Assembly: GCA_030159075.1 (NCBI GenBank) | Contig: BROG01000226.1 | Span: 858,001 to 922,000, forward strand | Source: Atrina japonica | Lineage: Eukaryota > Mollusca > Bivalvia > Pterioida > Pinnidae | Length of the DNA stretch: 64,000 bases | Direction of reading: 5' to 3' | Shown: positions 34,301-44,340 of the stretch, one piece after another | Position numbering within the stretch: position 1 is the first letter of the stretch | Layout: each line of letters starts with the position of its first letter | Notes under the pieces: model-generated | Seen by the model: only the letters and a program-made list of their open reading frames with translations | Told to the model about the DNA's origin: nothing | Database searches by the model: none | Translations under genes and position numbers: made by a program

Positions 34301-36031
34301 GAAGGAAAATGACTCATTTGTCGAACTTTAATGGTGGGGGTGGGTAAAAGATTCAGCATTGAAGCAAAATTTTGAAAAAGGAGAAATTGGAGGAAAACTC
34401 TCGTCCCTGAAACATGTTCTCATAGAAAAGCTGCAATAGATAAACAAGTAGAAACAGCCACTTTGGTACTTCTCATTTACAATTTTGAATTCTTAATATG
34501 TTCTTATGTTGTGATGCTTGCCATGATGAGAAATTTTGCTAACACCCAGTGAACAATATCATATGATTATGCTTTAAATGTGGAAAGTTCCTTAATTCTA
34601 GTGGTAGAGCATTTAACTTCAAAGTTGAAGCTGATCAGAGTTTGATATGTGGTACCGGGTCATACCCAATACTTTTATTTCACTTATGTCGATCAGTAAA
34701 GTCACTGGTTTTCACATGAGGATTTAAGGCATTGCGTATTAAAGAATATTCACTGCATTGGCATCAGTCTATAGCACAGCTCAGAATTTGTAACACTTCA
34801 CCTAAAACTGTTGACATCTTCATGAGTTAAAGAAAAATCTTGGCAGTATGTATAACAATAATAAAACAAACAAAATAGAGAGCTCAACATCCAAGAATAG
34901 ACATATTGATCAGGGACCAGTAGTAGCCAGAGCTCTACATTCAAGAATGGACATACTGGTCAGGGATCAGTAGCCAGAGCTCTCAGCGCTCTACAATGTG
35001 GCCAAATCACTTGCAAATGCGAAATTTTTTTAGATTTTGGCGAATGTTTATCCTCATTCAGTTGCCACATTGCGACCAGTTTTTCCCCGAACCGGAAATC
35101 AAAAGTTTGTCCGTTCTCACTGTGAAATAACATTATCGAAATCATGGTCTGTTATGCGCTTTACAACAACAAATTTGGTTATTCAGTTTCGATAAACTAG
35201 AGCATCTAACTCACGTGGATTACTGTATAAAAACACGTATTGCTCTCATGTTTTCGACTTGAAATTTTCCTAACAGCACACGATGACATTTTCTTTTCTC
35301 GGTCGATTTCAACAGAAGCATCATTAGACATTACTAAATTTAAACGATCTTGGTTAAAGGAATACTGGAACCGAGTTATGGCTAGTGTTCGACTAGGCTG
35401 AACTATTTGCCCCGATTTCTATTTTAATTTAAGCGATTTTTAAGTGGTAAAATTGGGGCAGAAAGTTCGGCCTAGTGTTCGACGAGGAGGACAGGCAGAC
35501 CACAGCCTAATTCCTTTGGGGATTCTATCGTGGCCGTTTTATCATGGGGCAACACAATAAAATGGCCGCGACAGAATCCCCAAAGGGATTAACCACAGTC
35601 GGAACTGGAAATTTTATCTCTAAATAAGAATCGAGAGTCAACCACCCGAATGTCGGACAAACACCTATGAATTAAAGAACTTCATAGTTTTTTGTCTGAC
35701 GATCAAGTCATGGGTGTTGGACTCTAGATTTTAACTTACAGGCAAAATTTCAATTCTTGTGGGCAGTCTCTGTTTTGGTAAATTCTGTCAAAAAGAAAAT
35801 GGCGCTAAATATGTAAAAACAAAGAGGTTGCCTCAATATTAGAGCAACAAATATGAAAATATAGGCATATAAACACTACTGGATTGATAAAAAATGCACA
35901 AAAAGGTCAACATGCAGTTAATAACCTTGTTTTAAATGGATTGAAACAATAAAATGTTACATAAACTTAGAAAACTAATATTTTATTTCATTTCTATATT
36001 TTCATCCAATGGATTTTTTAAGAACACATGA

Positions 36032-36108
<77 letters not shown>

Positions 36109-39100
36109 CGAGTAAAAGTTCCTGGCTAGCTAGTAAAATTTCTGGTTCACTGGCCAAATGAAGAGTGAATTTTTTTAGTGTTGTAGAGCCCTGGCTCTAC
36201 ATCCAAGAATGGACATACTGGTCAGGGACCAGTATCCAGAGCTCTTCATCCAAGAATGGACATACTGGTCAGGGACCAGTATCCAGAGCTCTACATCCAA
36301 GAATGGACATACTGGTCAGGGACCAGTATCCAGAGCTCTTCATCCAAGAATGGACATTCTGGTCAGGGACCAGAACCAGAGCTCTACATCCAAGAATGGA
36401 CATACTGGTCAGGAACCAGTAGCCAGAGCTCTACATCCAAGAATGGACATACTGGTCAGGGACCAGTAGCCAGAGCTCTACATCCAAGAATGGACATACT
36501 GGTCAGGGACCAGTAGCCAGAGCTCTACATCCAAGAATGGACATACTGGTCAGGGACCAGTAGCCAGAGCTCTACATCCAAGAATGGACATACTGGTCAG
36601 GGACCAGTAGCCAGGGTTCTACATCCAAGAATGGACATACTGGTCAGGGACCAGTAGCCAGCTAGAAGCAGTAGCCTACATCCAAGAATGGACACGCTGG
36701 TCATGGACCAGTAGCCGGCCAGGACCAGTAGCTGGCTATTGCTTGATTTCAGCATTTTTGAACACAAGTTTTTTTCAAGGTGCAAACTGAAGACAGAATA
36801 ACACCATAGCCGGTTACTGGTCCTAACCAGCTAGGTAGGTACTGGTCCTTGACCAGTATGGTAAATCTCCTGAGCAAGTAGGGTATTGAGAAACACTGAT
36901 GCTAGAGAATAAAAAATAATAATAAACATTTAGAAAGATGATTACTTGATTACATATCTAAAAATTGTCACAAATGTTTTACAGTGATTTTTCACTTTAT
37001 ATCCATCTTGTTGCAATATATATATATTTTTTAGATTCAACAGAAGAAAATTCCAAGTAAACAAGATGTGGTTTCATTAAAACATTTGTTTGAAGCTGGT
37101 GGACCATTTGAATTAAGTAAACTAGGAAGTGTTTACAGGGTAAGAGAGATAAAAACTTGTTATGTCTAGATCAGTAATCTCGGTTAACTTGAGACCAAGT
37201 GCCGGTGGCAGTTTCCTTCTACATGCATATCTTACTGAAAAAAGACCTGATAACTTGAGATCTGAAAAGTAAAAGATAACAACCAGCTAATGTAGATGTT
37301 TAACATGGTCCCGATAGCTATTTCATTGAAAATGACCAATTATCTCTCAGTAAAAAGTTTTTACAGCTTCATTAAATTGTGATGATGATATGACTAGTGC
37401 TAAAAAATATGCCTTCTGTATCATTGACAGTTTGACTGAGCATATGCTTCCCAGACCCAGCAGTTAGGGGAGCTCAATTTTTTTTATGGGGTTTCAAAGG
37501 GTGTTTTTCTGGTAGATTGATCAAAACAATCCTAAAATGTGTTCTTTTCAAGCAGTTTTATGGATCACATATGCTCCTCAAACCAAATTTGACAGTTTTC
37601 TCTATTTTTGGCTATTTGTGCTGAAAATTATGAGAAAAAGAAAAAATTTATATAGGAAAACTACTAAAGTTTCCATGTGCCCTAAGGTTAAGGTTATTGC
37701 AATAGAAATGTCAAATTGAAAAAAAATAGCAGGACTGCAGATTAACCCTTGAAATTCAGGGACCAGCTTGGCCCCTTAATTAAACCAAACTTAACAGGAA
37801 TGATGTATGGAAGGTCCTTTACTAAAATTGCCCAAATTTTTCCAATCTGCCAATGGCTGCCAGCACAGGACATAGTTCAACATTGAACCCTATGGGGAAA
37901 ACATTTTTATCATCTTCTTTGAAACTACAGAAGCAAGTTGAACCAAATTTTGCAGGAAATGATATAAAATTCCTTTTACTAAGATTGCTCAAATTTTTCC
38001 AATCGGGCAAAAAAACATGGCTGCCAGTACAGGACATATCATAGTTTAACATTGGACCCTATGGGAAAATCATAATTTGATCATCTCCTTTAAAACTAGT
38101 GAACCAAATTCAGGAAACTTTACAGGAATGATGCATTTAAGGTTCTGTAGCAAGATTGCTCAAATTTTTCCCGGTGCAAAACATGGTTTAACATTGGACC
38201 CAATGGGAAACATTCAAAGATATTCTCAACCTCTGAACCACCAGGCCAATTGGAACCAAACTTGGTCACAATAGTATTTGGTTGGTCCCCTGTAAAAATG
38301 GTGTTCAGCAGGTCCACATCCCATCCAAGAAGGCTTCCAACGGGTAACATAGTTTAAAATTGGATTCTATGGGAAACATCTGAAAATGCTTTGCAAATGG
38401 AAACTAAACTTGGTCAGTATTAGTCCAGGTGAGCTATACAGGCTCCTGGAAGCCATTTGTTTCTCAATTCAAAGTAAGATAATCATAGTTGCTTTGACTC
38501 ATGAGAATCTAAAAACACAAAAATTGATAAATAGCTAAGACTGCCAATTGGATAATTCTCATACTGATTTGGTAAAACCGTGCCAATCTGGTAATTAGTG
38601 GTACATGTGTATTTCTTTGGTACTAGTGAATTTCTCACAGGACTAGTAAAATTGGTTTCCAACCAGTCCAACTGATTAATGAGACAAAATTGCTGAATTC
38701 AAACCCAGCAACTTGCCAAAGTTCAGCATACAGACCATCAGACAAGTAACAGTTTTCTGCCTTAAAGACCTTTTACGAGTTGTTTTATTCCGTTCAGTTT
38801 TGTTGGAATAGTTAGTATACATATCCCCAGACTTCAACAGAAAGTTAGGTTACGGTTGCTTTCGGTTTCATGATATTTACATTGACAGCATTTCATCAGT
38901 GAGGAACAAGTCAAATATATGATAAAATGTTCAAATGGAAGTGATGGCGCCCACATTTTTCTCTGAAGTTGACAAAACATAATATCTTAGAATAGGTCTA
39001 TTGTCTTTGAAAGTCAAAATAGGAAATGCTGGTGCTTGTGTCTAAAAACCTTCCTCATTAGATTTTAACAAAATGGCAATTCATATTGAGCATTACACCA

Positions 39101-41736
39101 ATGTTTGACCTCAGGTGACATGTGATAATTATTCCAACAAATTCTTATCTGGAATTCTATGAAAAGTCAATAAGGCAGATCTTGTCAGGTTGACCCTTCT
39201 GGGAGTTATTTCCCCTTTTAAGTGATTTTTTTTCTCCAAGTTTTTGGTCATTATCTCGAAAAATACAATAGATAGAGAAAAAATGAAAGAAGCAAAATGT
39301 TTGGCATGCAGAGATCTACAAAAAAGTCATAGGGCAAAAATTGTAAGACAGCTCTTTATTACAGTTATTTCACATTTTATGTGGAATTTTCCTGTTTAAA
39401 TTTTTTGAGTGTACGAAGCAAAAATGTTAAAAAAGAAATTTTTAAAGCAGAAATTTTGCTAAAGGTGAGTGATTCAGGCTCTTTGGAGCCTCTGGTATGC
39501 AAATGCCATTATAACTGAAAACTGATTTGACTTTTGTATACATTTTAGATTTATGAGAAAAGTTTCAAGATCAAGGTCACATGTACCTAAGTAAAACAGA
39601 AGTTATAAGTTTTTCTTAAACCAAACTTTGCAGAAATTATTCCCAAGGGATTCCATGTAATGTTTGCAATAAGGGGCTAGTACCTGTAGGGCTCCAATAT
39701 TGGTATTATTTCACTCAGGTGACCATTAAGGCAAATTGGGCCTCTTGGACGAGTGTCAATTTATCTAGACAAATGAGTTTCTCATTTGAGTTGCTTTAGG
39801 ACGAGTGGATGTTTTCCCATATTACTGCAGCCCTGAATAGTGTTGGAAAAACTGACTTGACTGATGTGGATTTTGCTTTGTATTTCTAAAATACTGGTTT
39901 GTCATTTTCATTGGACCATAAGATGTACTTTTGACAGCAAAGAGCAGATAACTCTGGAATAGGACATTGTTAGTACTGTGTTATTTAAATCGTTTTAATT
40001 TTGCAGGGTGAACTAACGTACACTATGGGCATTGATGGCTATTTCTCTCCCATGGAAACACAAGCTCGAATCATATTACTATTAGATAAAGAGATGCTTC
40101 GTGAAGGAATTTCAAAGTTGTCAGATTTTGAAGTGATTGAGGTAAGTACAACAGATGCAGATGTGTGCATGTGTGTGTGCGCAAGACTGAAGTAACCAAG
40201 GCTTGATAATGATTGTACATAGAAATTGCACATAAAAGAACCCATGCTGCATCAGCACAATTTTACAGCGTCAGTAGTTACCTCACATTGAAAAATCATT
40301 GCTTTATTGGAACAGTTTAATAGCTTAGGTCTAAACCCTTGGCTCATCTAAAGCAAAATAATGTTGCAATATATGTGACAGTTTGTCAATCATATAAATT
40401 GAATCAATGTGTATTAAGCCTGTTTGATATGTAAATACATGTAACTGACAGAATTGATTGGATGATTATTATAGTTATGTTAACATGGTTAATACATGTA
40501 GATTTTTAATTTATTATATAACTGAAGTCTATCACTGCAAGCATTGGATATGTTCATTACCAGATAAAACACATTGTATAGAGCAAGTGGTAAGGGAGGA
40601 GGGAGAGAAGGATGTGGAAAGAGAATTGGGTAGGGAGGGATGGAGAGAGAGTGAGAGTGTGTGTGTTTGTTTGTTTGTTTGTTAATGACTTGCATTTCTT
40701 TCGTCTAATTTGTATCACATTTGGTCGCTTTATATCCATGGAATCTGGAATCTGTTTCATTATGCCCAACATTGGGAACATTGCCAGAGTTATGGGACTT
40801 CATTAATGACCGCTAATGGGGGCAGTATTTCTCGAACAGGTCTTGTATCAAATTTGGTAACTTTTTAAAAAGTTCTTAGCCATTAATGAATGGAAACCCA
40901 AAAAGTAGTAATAATTCATCAAATACTCAGTTTTTTCAATATTTATGTTAAATATTTTTCTACAGGCATGCTTTCAAAGGGGAATAAATCCAATGTTTAT
41001 AACAAAAGAACAGCGAATCAAGTACTTAACGGATTGGATGGATGTAACAAAACATTTTGACGGTCGTAGTACGTAATAATCTCCATTCTAACTTCAAATT
41101 AATTACTCAACACACACACATCTCAACTACAACTTAATATGTCTCTTTACTTGCTGACACAATCTTAATCTGAGGAGGTCTTGGTGTCATACATGCATAA
41201 CCCAAGGAAATCTCTCAAAGCCTTAGCACAAATCTATAATTTGCTTTACATTCCACCAAAATTTTTTCGCATATTTTGAAATGATACCAGATTTAGGTGA
41301 AGTGCCACAAATTTTGACCTGTGCTATAATCCAATGCAGAGTTCTTTTACCTGTCATGCCTACTGTGAATTGGGACATCAGTTTTTAAGTCTTGTGTAAA
41401 AGACCTTGGTATGCCAAGTGCTTGGTGAAGGAATAAATTTATGGTACATATGTGTCATGGTACTGGGAGTCTAACACTGAACTACTAGGCCACTGATAGT
41501 GGGTCCATCAAGATCTCATTACAGTTAAATTTATATAGAACAGGTCAGATTATTCGTGGTACTTTACCTATAAGCTGTTGACATCTTGGCATGCATTGTA
41601 CATATCAATACATCCCATCTCTTTATTGTCACTTCTTTAATATTTTACAGAAGATAATATATCAATGATGCTGCATAGCTGTACTCTACTTGGTGCAGGC
41701 CACCAGAGCAATATAGCAGCGAAGACAACAAAATGA
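28160..41736 (+). CDS. LETMD1: LETMD1-like LETM1-domain protein, eight exons (join 28160-28320, 29802-29914, 31391-31470, 33123-33309, 37035-37139, 40007-40141, 40966-41068, 41651-41736)
   Basis: LETM1-domain proteins are inner mitochondrial membrane proteins; LETMD1 affects mitochondrial structure and respiration (family knowledge). The eight exons have GT-AG borders and consistent phases and give 322 residues to a TGA stop. In order: QKFVKAYEGFLERRVPKFY near the start; LDFKEYRRI; LLLFRQMPKDI followed by a hydrophobic segment (VLIVGVLPFGIYLLPVLFF) that is the likely transmembrane helix; IPKRFLPSQF; the LETM1-type helical domain; and LHSCTLLG at the end. These landmarks keep the order and spacing I recall of human LETMD1 (about 360 residues). 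The start codon and mitochondrial targeting peptide exon were not found upstream. Confidence 0.88.
28321..29801. other. LETMD1-like intron
   Basis: AT-rich. At 29474-29570 there is a partial copy of the hAT-like MITE seen at 18671 (TTAGGGCTGTCAT then ATCAATA-rich arm). No coding sequence. Confidence 0.5.
29802..29914 (+). CDS. LETMD1: LETMD1-like exon 2 in window
   Basis: Acceptor TTTTCAG ends 29801, donor GTAAAT at 29915. Reads LQSFVLDFKEYRRINSLL, then RLETFSRNELLLFRQ. Ends in phase 0, matching the next exon. Confidence 0.87.
29948..30251. mobile_element. MITE, 304 bp, TACCGTA ends
   Basis: Left TACCGTATTCGACACATTAA, right TTAATGCGTATTACGGTA: inverted repeats that continue with GCGCC/GGTGC. 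TA duplicated at each border. A G run (about 30115-30124) lies inside. Same TACGGTA end type as 4300. Confidence 0.78.
30322..30545. mobile_element. MITE, about 224 bp, ACTGTATT ends
   Basis: Left ACTGTATTTTCTCACCTGAT, right ATTATCAGGAATACAGTTTT on the other sense. The inner block TTATTTAGCTTGAAAA.TTGCTTTCA recurs at about 55330-55360, marking a related copy there. Confidence 0.6.
30644..30985 (+). mobile_element. tRNA-derived SINE, family III
   Basis: The head has an A-box-like TAATGGTCTAGTGGTACAGC; the body has ACATCAAAGAACCCTCACTG, CAGTGGTGTCAGCCCATGGA, TTTATGGCACTTCACCTAAG and an A-rich tail. Copies at 34594-34880 (+) and about 41280-41505 (-). Direct repeats of AGGTCATACGTAAGAC-type sequence occur inside. 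Confidence 0.72.
31101..31191. mobile_element. 90-bp foldback MITE, copy 2 of 3
   Basis: TTAACTCATTCACCCCTACA at the left and GAGGGGTTGATGAGTTAA at the right are inverted. Core TTTGGACTGGTCTAAGCAAT shared with copies 1 and 3. In a LETMD1-like intron. Confidence 0.78.
31391..31470 (+). CDS. LETMD1: LETMD1-like exon 3 in window: transmembrane segment
   Basis: Acceptor GATTTCAG ends 31390, donor GTAAGT at 31471. Reads MPKDISRALPVLIVGVLP followed by FGIYLLPV. Its hydrophobic run is the probable inner-membrane helix. The initial ATG is internal, not a start. Confidence 0.88.
32402..32584. mobile_element. Foldback MITE, first of two adjacent copies
   Basis: TAGACCCTTTCACTTTAACT then GCGGTCCTGTGACTTT at the left; AAAGTCACAGGACCGCAGTT then CTGCTAAAGGGTC at the right. 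Inverted ends of about 45 bp with an internal GACGTCATT pair. TA borders. Confidence 0.8.
32584..32757. mobile_element. Foldback MITE, second adjacent copy
   Basis: Left arm nearly identical to the first copy for about 90 bases; right arm more diverged (AAAGTTACAGGATTGCAGTT, GTGAAAGATTCTA). Head-to-tail placement suggests tandem duplication or insertion of one copy at the other's TA edge. Confidence 0.78.
33123..33309 (+). CDS. LETMD1: LETMD1-like exon 4 in window
   Basis: Acceptor CTGTAG ends 33122, donor GTGAGT at 33310. Continues FFIPKRFLPSQF, then a charged helical region (ALHYHYLRIKRYPHVINHME). IPKRFLP after the membrane helix is the family's R/K-rich join to the LETM1 domain. Confidence 0.88.
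33310..34593. other. LETMD1-like intron
   Basis: Early part shares blocks with 1240-1340. 34050-34200 has GGTCGCTTATGGGGGTGGTC and ends GGGTACCACTGTA, resembling the pogo-type end seen at 1-710. No coding sequence. Confidence 0.45.
34594..34880 (+). mobile_element. tRNA-derived SINE, family III
   Basis: TTCTAGTGGTAGAGCATTTAAC head; body with GTATTAAAGAATATTCACTG, CATTGGCATCAGTCTATAGC, TGTAACACTTCACCTAAAAC; ends in AAAACAAACAAAA. Matches the copy at 30644. Confidence 0.7.
34884..34983. repeat. 47-bp minisatellite, stranded left part (two units)
   Basis: Two units (AACATCCAAGAATAGACATA.. and CTACATTCAAGAATGGACAT..) identical in type to the array at 36194. They are separated from it by the 1.2-kb insertion 34984-36193. 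Confidence 0.85.
35392..35475. mobile_element. Small MITE, about 84 bp, copy 2
   Basis: GGCTGAACTATTTGCCCCGA / TTGGGGCAGAAAGTTCGGCC inverted arms around AAGCGATTTTTAAGTGG. Same family as 25167-25254. Flanked by TAGTGTTCGAC on both sides, a likely target or segment duplication. Confidence 0.7.
36032..36105. repeat. (CA)n(TA)n microsatellite
   Basis: CA run about 36032-36060, then TA run 36061-36105, near the right end of the 1.2-kb insertion. Confidence 0.95.
36194..36720. repeat. Minisatellite, 47-bp unit, about 11 copies
   Basis: Unit CTACATCCAAGAATGGACAT then ACTGGTCAGGGACCAGTAGCCAGAGCT. Each unit holds a perfect hairpin CTGGTCAGGGACCAG (stem CTGGTC/GACCAG). Because 47 is not a multiple of three, the frames rotate and the repeated peptides are accidental. 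The right edge decays through 36660-36870, where ACTGGTC/GACCAGT pieces continue. Confidence 0.92.
37035..37139 (+). CDS. LETMD1: LETMD1-like exon 5 in window
   Basis: Acceptor TTTTTTAG ends 37034, donor GTAAGA at 37140. Phase 0 to phase 0, 35 codons: IQQKKIPSKQDVVSLKHLF, FELSKLGSVYR. Length and place fit the LETM1-type domain. Confidence 0.86.
37140..37779. other. LETMD1-like intron
   Basis: AT-rich; nothing recognised. Confidence 0.4.
37780..38430. repeat. Degenerate tandem repeat, unit about 155-170 bp, about 4 copies
   Basis: Each unit runs through GAACCAAA.TT..CAGGAA, AAGATTGCTCAAATTTTTCC, CATGG, TAGTTTAACATTGGACCCTA, TGGGAAA. Short open frames on both strands here are spurious. In the LETMD1-like intron 37140-40006. 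Confidence 0.72.
38431..40006. other. LETMD1-like intron with decayed dispersed repeats
   Basis: CAGGCTCCTGGAAGCC (38440) and CAGGCTCTTTGGAGCC (39475) are similar foldbacks. 39710-39835 resembles the ends of the element at 58736 (CAGGTGA, TTGGGCCTCTTGG) and of the 23738 element (GACGAGTGGATGTTTTCCC). No coding sequence. Confidence 0.45.
40007..40141 (+). CDS. LETMD1: LETMD1-like exon 6 in window
   Basis: Acceptor TTTTGCAG ends 40006, donor GTAAGT at 40142. 45 codons: GELTYTMGIDGYFSPMETQA, then ILLLDKEMLREGISKLSDFE. The LDKE-(M/A)L-x5-L-T/S pattern is the LETM1 ribosome-binding-like fold region. Confidence 0.88.
40966..41068 (+). CDS. LETMD1: LETMD1-like exon 7 in window
   Basis: Acceptor TTCTACAG ends 40965, donor GTACGT at 41069. 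Reads ACFQRGINPMFITKEQR, YLTDWMDVTKHFDGR. AC..RG.N...I..E..R.WL..W is the family signature. Confidence 0.88.
41280..41505 (-). mobile_element. tRNA-derived SINE, family III, reverse
   Basis: AGGTGAAGTGCCACAAATTT, TAATCCAATGCAGAGTTCTT and the head ACTACTAGGCCACTGATA are the reverse of the copy at 30644. In the last LETMD1-like intron. Confidence 0.68.
41651..41736 (+). CDS. LETMD1: LETMD1-like last coding exon with TGA stop
   Basis: Acceptor TATTTTACAG ends 41650. Reads DNISMMLHSCTLLGAGHQSN and a short Lys/Thr tail, stop TGA 41734-41736. Short C-terminus like LETMD1, unlike the long LETM1 tail. Confidence 0.87.
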
Positions 41737-42280
41737 GGAGTGTTTTCTTAAAAACGGAGGATGTATATTGTTTTTAGTGTACCAGATAAGGCCACAGATA
41801 TGGGGACATGTTTAAAGAGTTCCCAGAGACAGATCATGGAAGAAAAGTTGACTTATCTCTGGCACTTCACATAGAGAGACTTTCCTGTATGTTTTGTGTG
41901 CCTCTGTGTTGTTCAGTAATGTCATCTATCTAGAGCCTGTGAACACAGTCAAAATCCACTTTACATACAATGGGAAGACACTAACATGGAAAAAAGGCCA
42001 AGATTTATAACTAAGAGGATCAAGCCATCTTTTCAAATGACTTTATCCAAACAAGAATTTTATGTCTTTTTCTTTTTATTCTCTGAAGAATCTGGAACTT
42101 TTCTTCTCTACATTCTATTCTCATGCAAGTCTATGGAATAATATGGAATATTGTTACATTTAGCTTACAACCACACAGCTACATATCAAATTACATAATG
42201 ATAGCATAGGTTTCTGGTTTTACAGCATTGTAGAGCACAAAGTGATGCTCAAATAAACAATTGTAATTACCATGTTGTAT
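41737..42280 (+). other. LETMD1: LETMD1-like 3'UTR
   Basis: Follows the stop without further splice signals that are needed for coding. It ends at a strong poly(A) signal (42252). The true cleavage site was not seen and is inferred. Confidence 0.6.
42252..42257 (+). terminator. Poly(A) signal AATAAA for the LETMD1-like gene
   Basis: AATAAA followed after about 20 bases by a GT-rich stretch (CATGTTGTATGTGTGAAG), the usual downstream element. About 515 bases after the stop codon. Confidence 0.65.
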
Positions 42281-42582
42281 GTGTGAAGTCATAAGACAAG
42301 ATAATTAAGTTATTCTTGCATTAAACTGTATTTTATATATATATATGTGTGTATGTCTTCTGTTTTAAACAATACATTATCACTTATTACAAAGGATGAT
42401 TTTAACCTATTTTTAGGTAAAATATCAGAGATTACAAAATTAACCTCTCGGTAACATTTTTATACCTCCCTTACTAAGCAACAACCACAACCAATCTTCT
42501 TAACCACAGCATTTAAATTAGATCAAGTCCAAAACAGGGGAAAAGGGAGTCTGAAATCATCAGGGACTATAAGCAAAAGTGA

Positions 42583-43285
42583 GTGAGGTCTTGCCACACA
42601 GCTACATGTCAGCAAGGTCTCACCACAAAGCTACATATCAGCAAGGTCTCACCACACAGCTACATATCAGCAAGATTTCACCACACAGCTACATGTCAGC
42701 AAGGTCTCACCACAGCTACATGTCGGTAAGGTCTCAGCACATAGCTGCATGCCAGTGAGGTCTTACCACACAGCTACATCAGCAAGGTCTCACCACACAG
42801 CTACATATCAGCAAGGTCTCACTACATATCAGCAAGGTCTCACTACACAGCCGCATGTCAGCAAGGTCTCGCTACATGTCACTAAAGTCTCACCACACAG
42901 CTACATATCAGCAAGGTCTCACTACACAGCTACATGTCAGCAAGGTCTCGCTACACAGCTACATATCCGCAAGGTCTCACCACACAGCTACATATCAGTA
43001 AGGTCTCACTACACAGCTACATATCAGCAAGGTCTCACCACACAGTTACATGTCAGCAAGGTCTCACCACACAGCTACATATCCGTAAGGTCTCAGCACA
43101 AAGCTACATGCCAGTGAGGTCTTACCACACAGCTACATATCAGCAAGGTCTCGCCACAGCACAGCATCAACATGTTCTTGCCACACAGCTAGTTCTATAG
43201 CACAGCTACATGTCAGCAAGGTCTCGCCACACCGCTACATGTCACTGAAGTCTCACAACACATCTACATATCTTCAAGGTCTCAT
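42583..43285. repeat. Minisatellite, 29-bp unit, about 22 copies
   Basis: Unit CACAGCTACATATCAGCAAG then GTCTCACCA. Variants TGTCAGC, TATCCGT, TGCCAGTGAGG; some copies are shortened. Starts about 300 bases after the LETMD1-like poly(A) signal. Long open frames here cycle with the repeat and are not genes. Confidence 0.9.
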
Positions 43286-43423
43286 TAAGACTTGGGGACT
43301 TGTAACCTAATCAGATCTTCACTTTGTCTCTACACAATGGTATCTCAAAGTCCTCTATACCGCCCCAGAGCATTTATAATGAATGTATCAACATCCAATT
43401 TGAAAATCATGAAAATATGCAAA

Positions 43424-43680
43424 AACAAGATGTGTTTTTGAACCACAAATGCCCCCAGTCCTAACAAATTTTTACCCCACCCCTAGGGGCATATAATGTC
43501 GGTGAAGTGTGAGCAAATCTTAGATGAAATTACAGTCTAAGTTTGGTTACTGTATCACAATCCAAACTTGAAATATTGCACTTTATATGTACAGGTAAGC
43601 GGGACGGAATGACGGAGACACAGGGATGATCCAAACACTAGATGCCCCTGGCAGACCTTTCAGGCCTGGGGCATAAAAAT
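43424..43680 (-). repeat. Interspersed repeat, copy B (partner of 4902-5192)
   Basis: Reverse-orientation copy: ACAAGATGTGTTTTTGAACC at left, AGATGCCCCTGGCAGACCTT and GGCCTGGGGCATAAAAA at right. Confidence 0.75.
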
Positions 43681-43989
43681 TACCCATTTTAGGGTAGAAC
43701 TGATAGTACGGTATGTGTACAGGTATACAGAAATGTCCTAAAATTGTATGAGTACATAATTAAATTTAAGCACCATGTTCAAAATTTTTGTCATTATCTG
43801 TAGAAAATCATAAATTTAACTTAATATTAGGATGCTGCAAATGGGGGGAAAAAAAGTTCTGATCTGTCAAATCCCTAAGTTTGACATAAAACTAAGTGTC
43901 AAAATATTAGACAGATGAGCTGTATTTTTTTAATTTTGGCAGTGATAAACCCTAAGCCCAAAGTCACCCAGTACTTGTTTTTTTTTTTG

Positions 43990-44270
43990 GTTTATTTACT
44001 GTTATTTAATGTCCCACTCAAGAATCTTTCACTCATATGGAGACGTCACCAAATGCCGATGAAGGGCTTCAAATTTTGGCCTATGCTCAGCACTTATGGC
44101 CACTGAGCAGTGACGGTTCTTAACGTGTCCACACCTGCTGTGATACAGGACCTTGGTTTCTACTGTTTCATCTGAAGGACAGGAAACTGACCTGCTGCTG
44201 GCTGGACTCGAACTAGTGACCTCACCATCAAGAGTCAAGCGCACTACTGAATGAGTCAGGCCAACTTGCC
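43990..44270 (-). mobile_element. tRNA-derived SINE, family II, reverse
   Basis: TTTAATGTCCCACTCAAGAATCTTTCACTCATATGGAGACGTCACC-type order is the reverse of 19049-19262. B box read on the - strand GAGTTCGAGTCC appears as GGACTCGAACTAG at about 44202. Head near 44250. Confidence 0.8.
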
Positions 44271-44340
44271 CAGTACTCAAAATCTAATAATTTTTTAGGC
44301 AAAAACACACAGCATTAATGCAGCAACTAGACATGTTTGT

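Larger units (their letters stand above)
34984..36193. mobile_element. 1.2-kb insertion inside the 47-bp minisatellite, hAT-like ends
   Basis: Starts CAGCGCTCTACAATGTGGCC; its end on the other strand starts CAGGGCTCTACAACACTAAA. Left and right flanks both carry GCTCT of the minisatellite unit, so at least 5 bp is duplicated. It holds a small MITE (35392-35475), a CGACAGAATCCCCAAAGG/CCTTTGGGGATTCTATCG foldback at about 35511-35592, and a CA/TA microsatellite. No transposase frame seen. Confidence 0.65.

Noticed and set aside
36165..36516. Overlapping open frames with WTYWSGTS-type peptides
   Set aside because: The 47-bp repeat rotates through all frames; the same peptide appears in each.
42749..43200. 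122-codon open frame rich in Ser, His and Thr
   Set aside because: It cycles with the 29-bp minisatellite and is non-coding by pattern.
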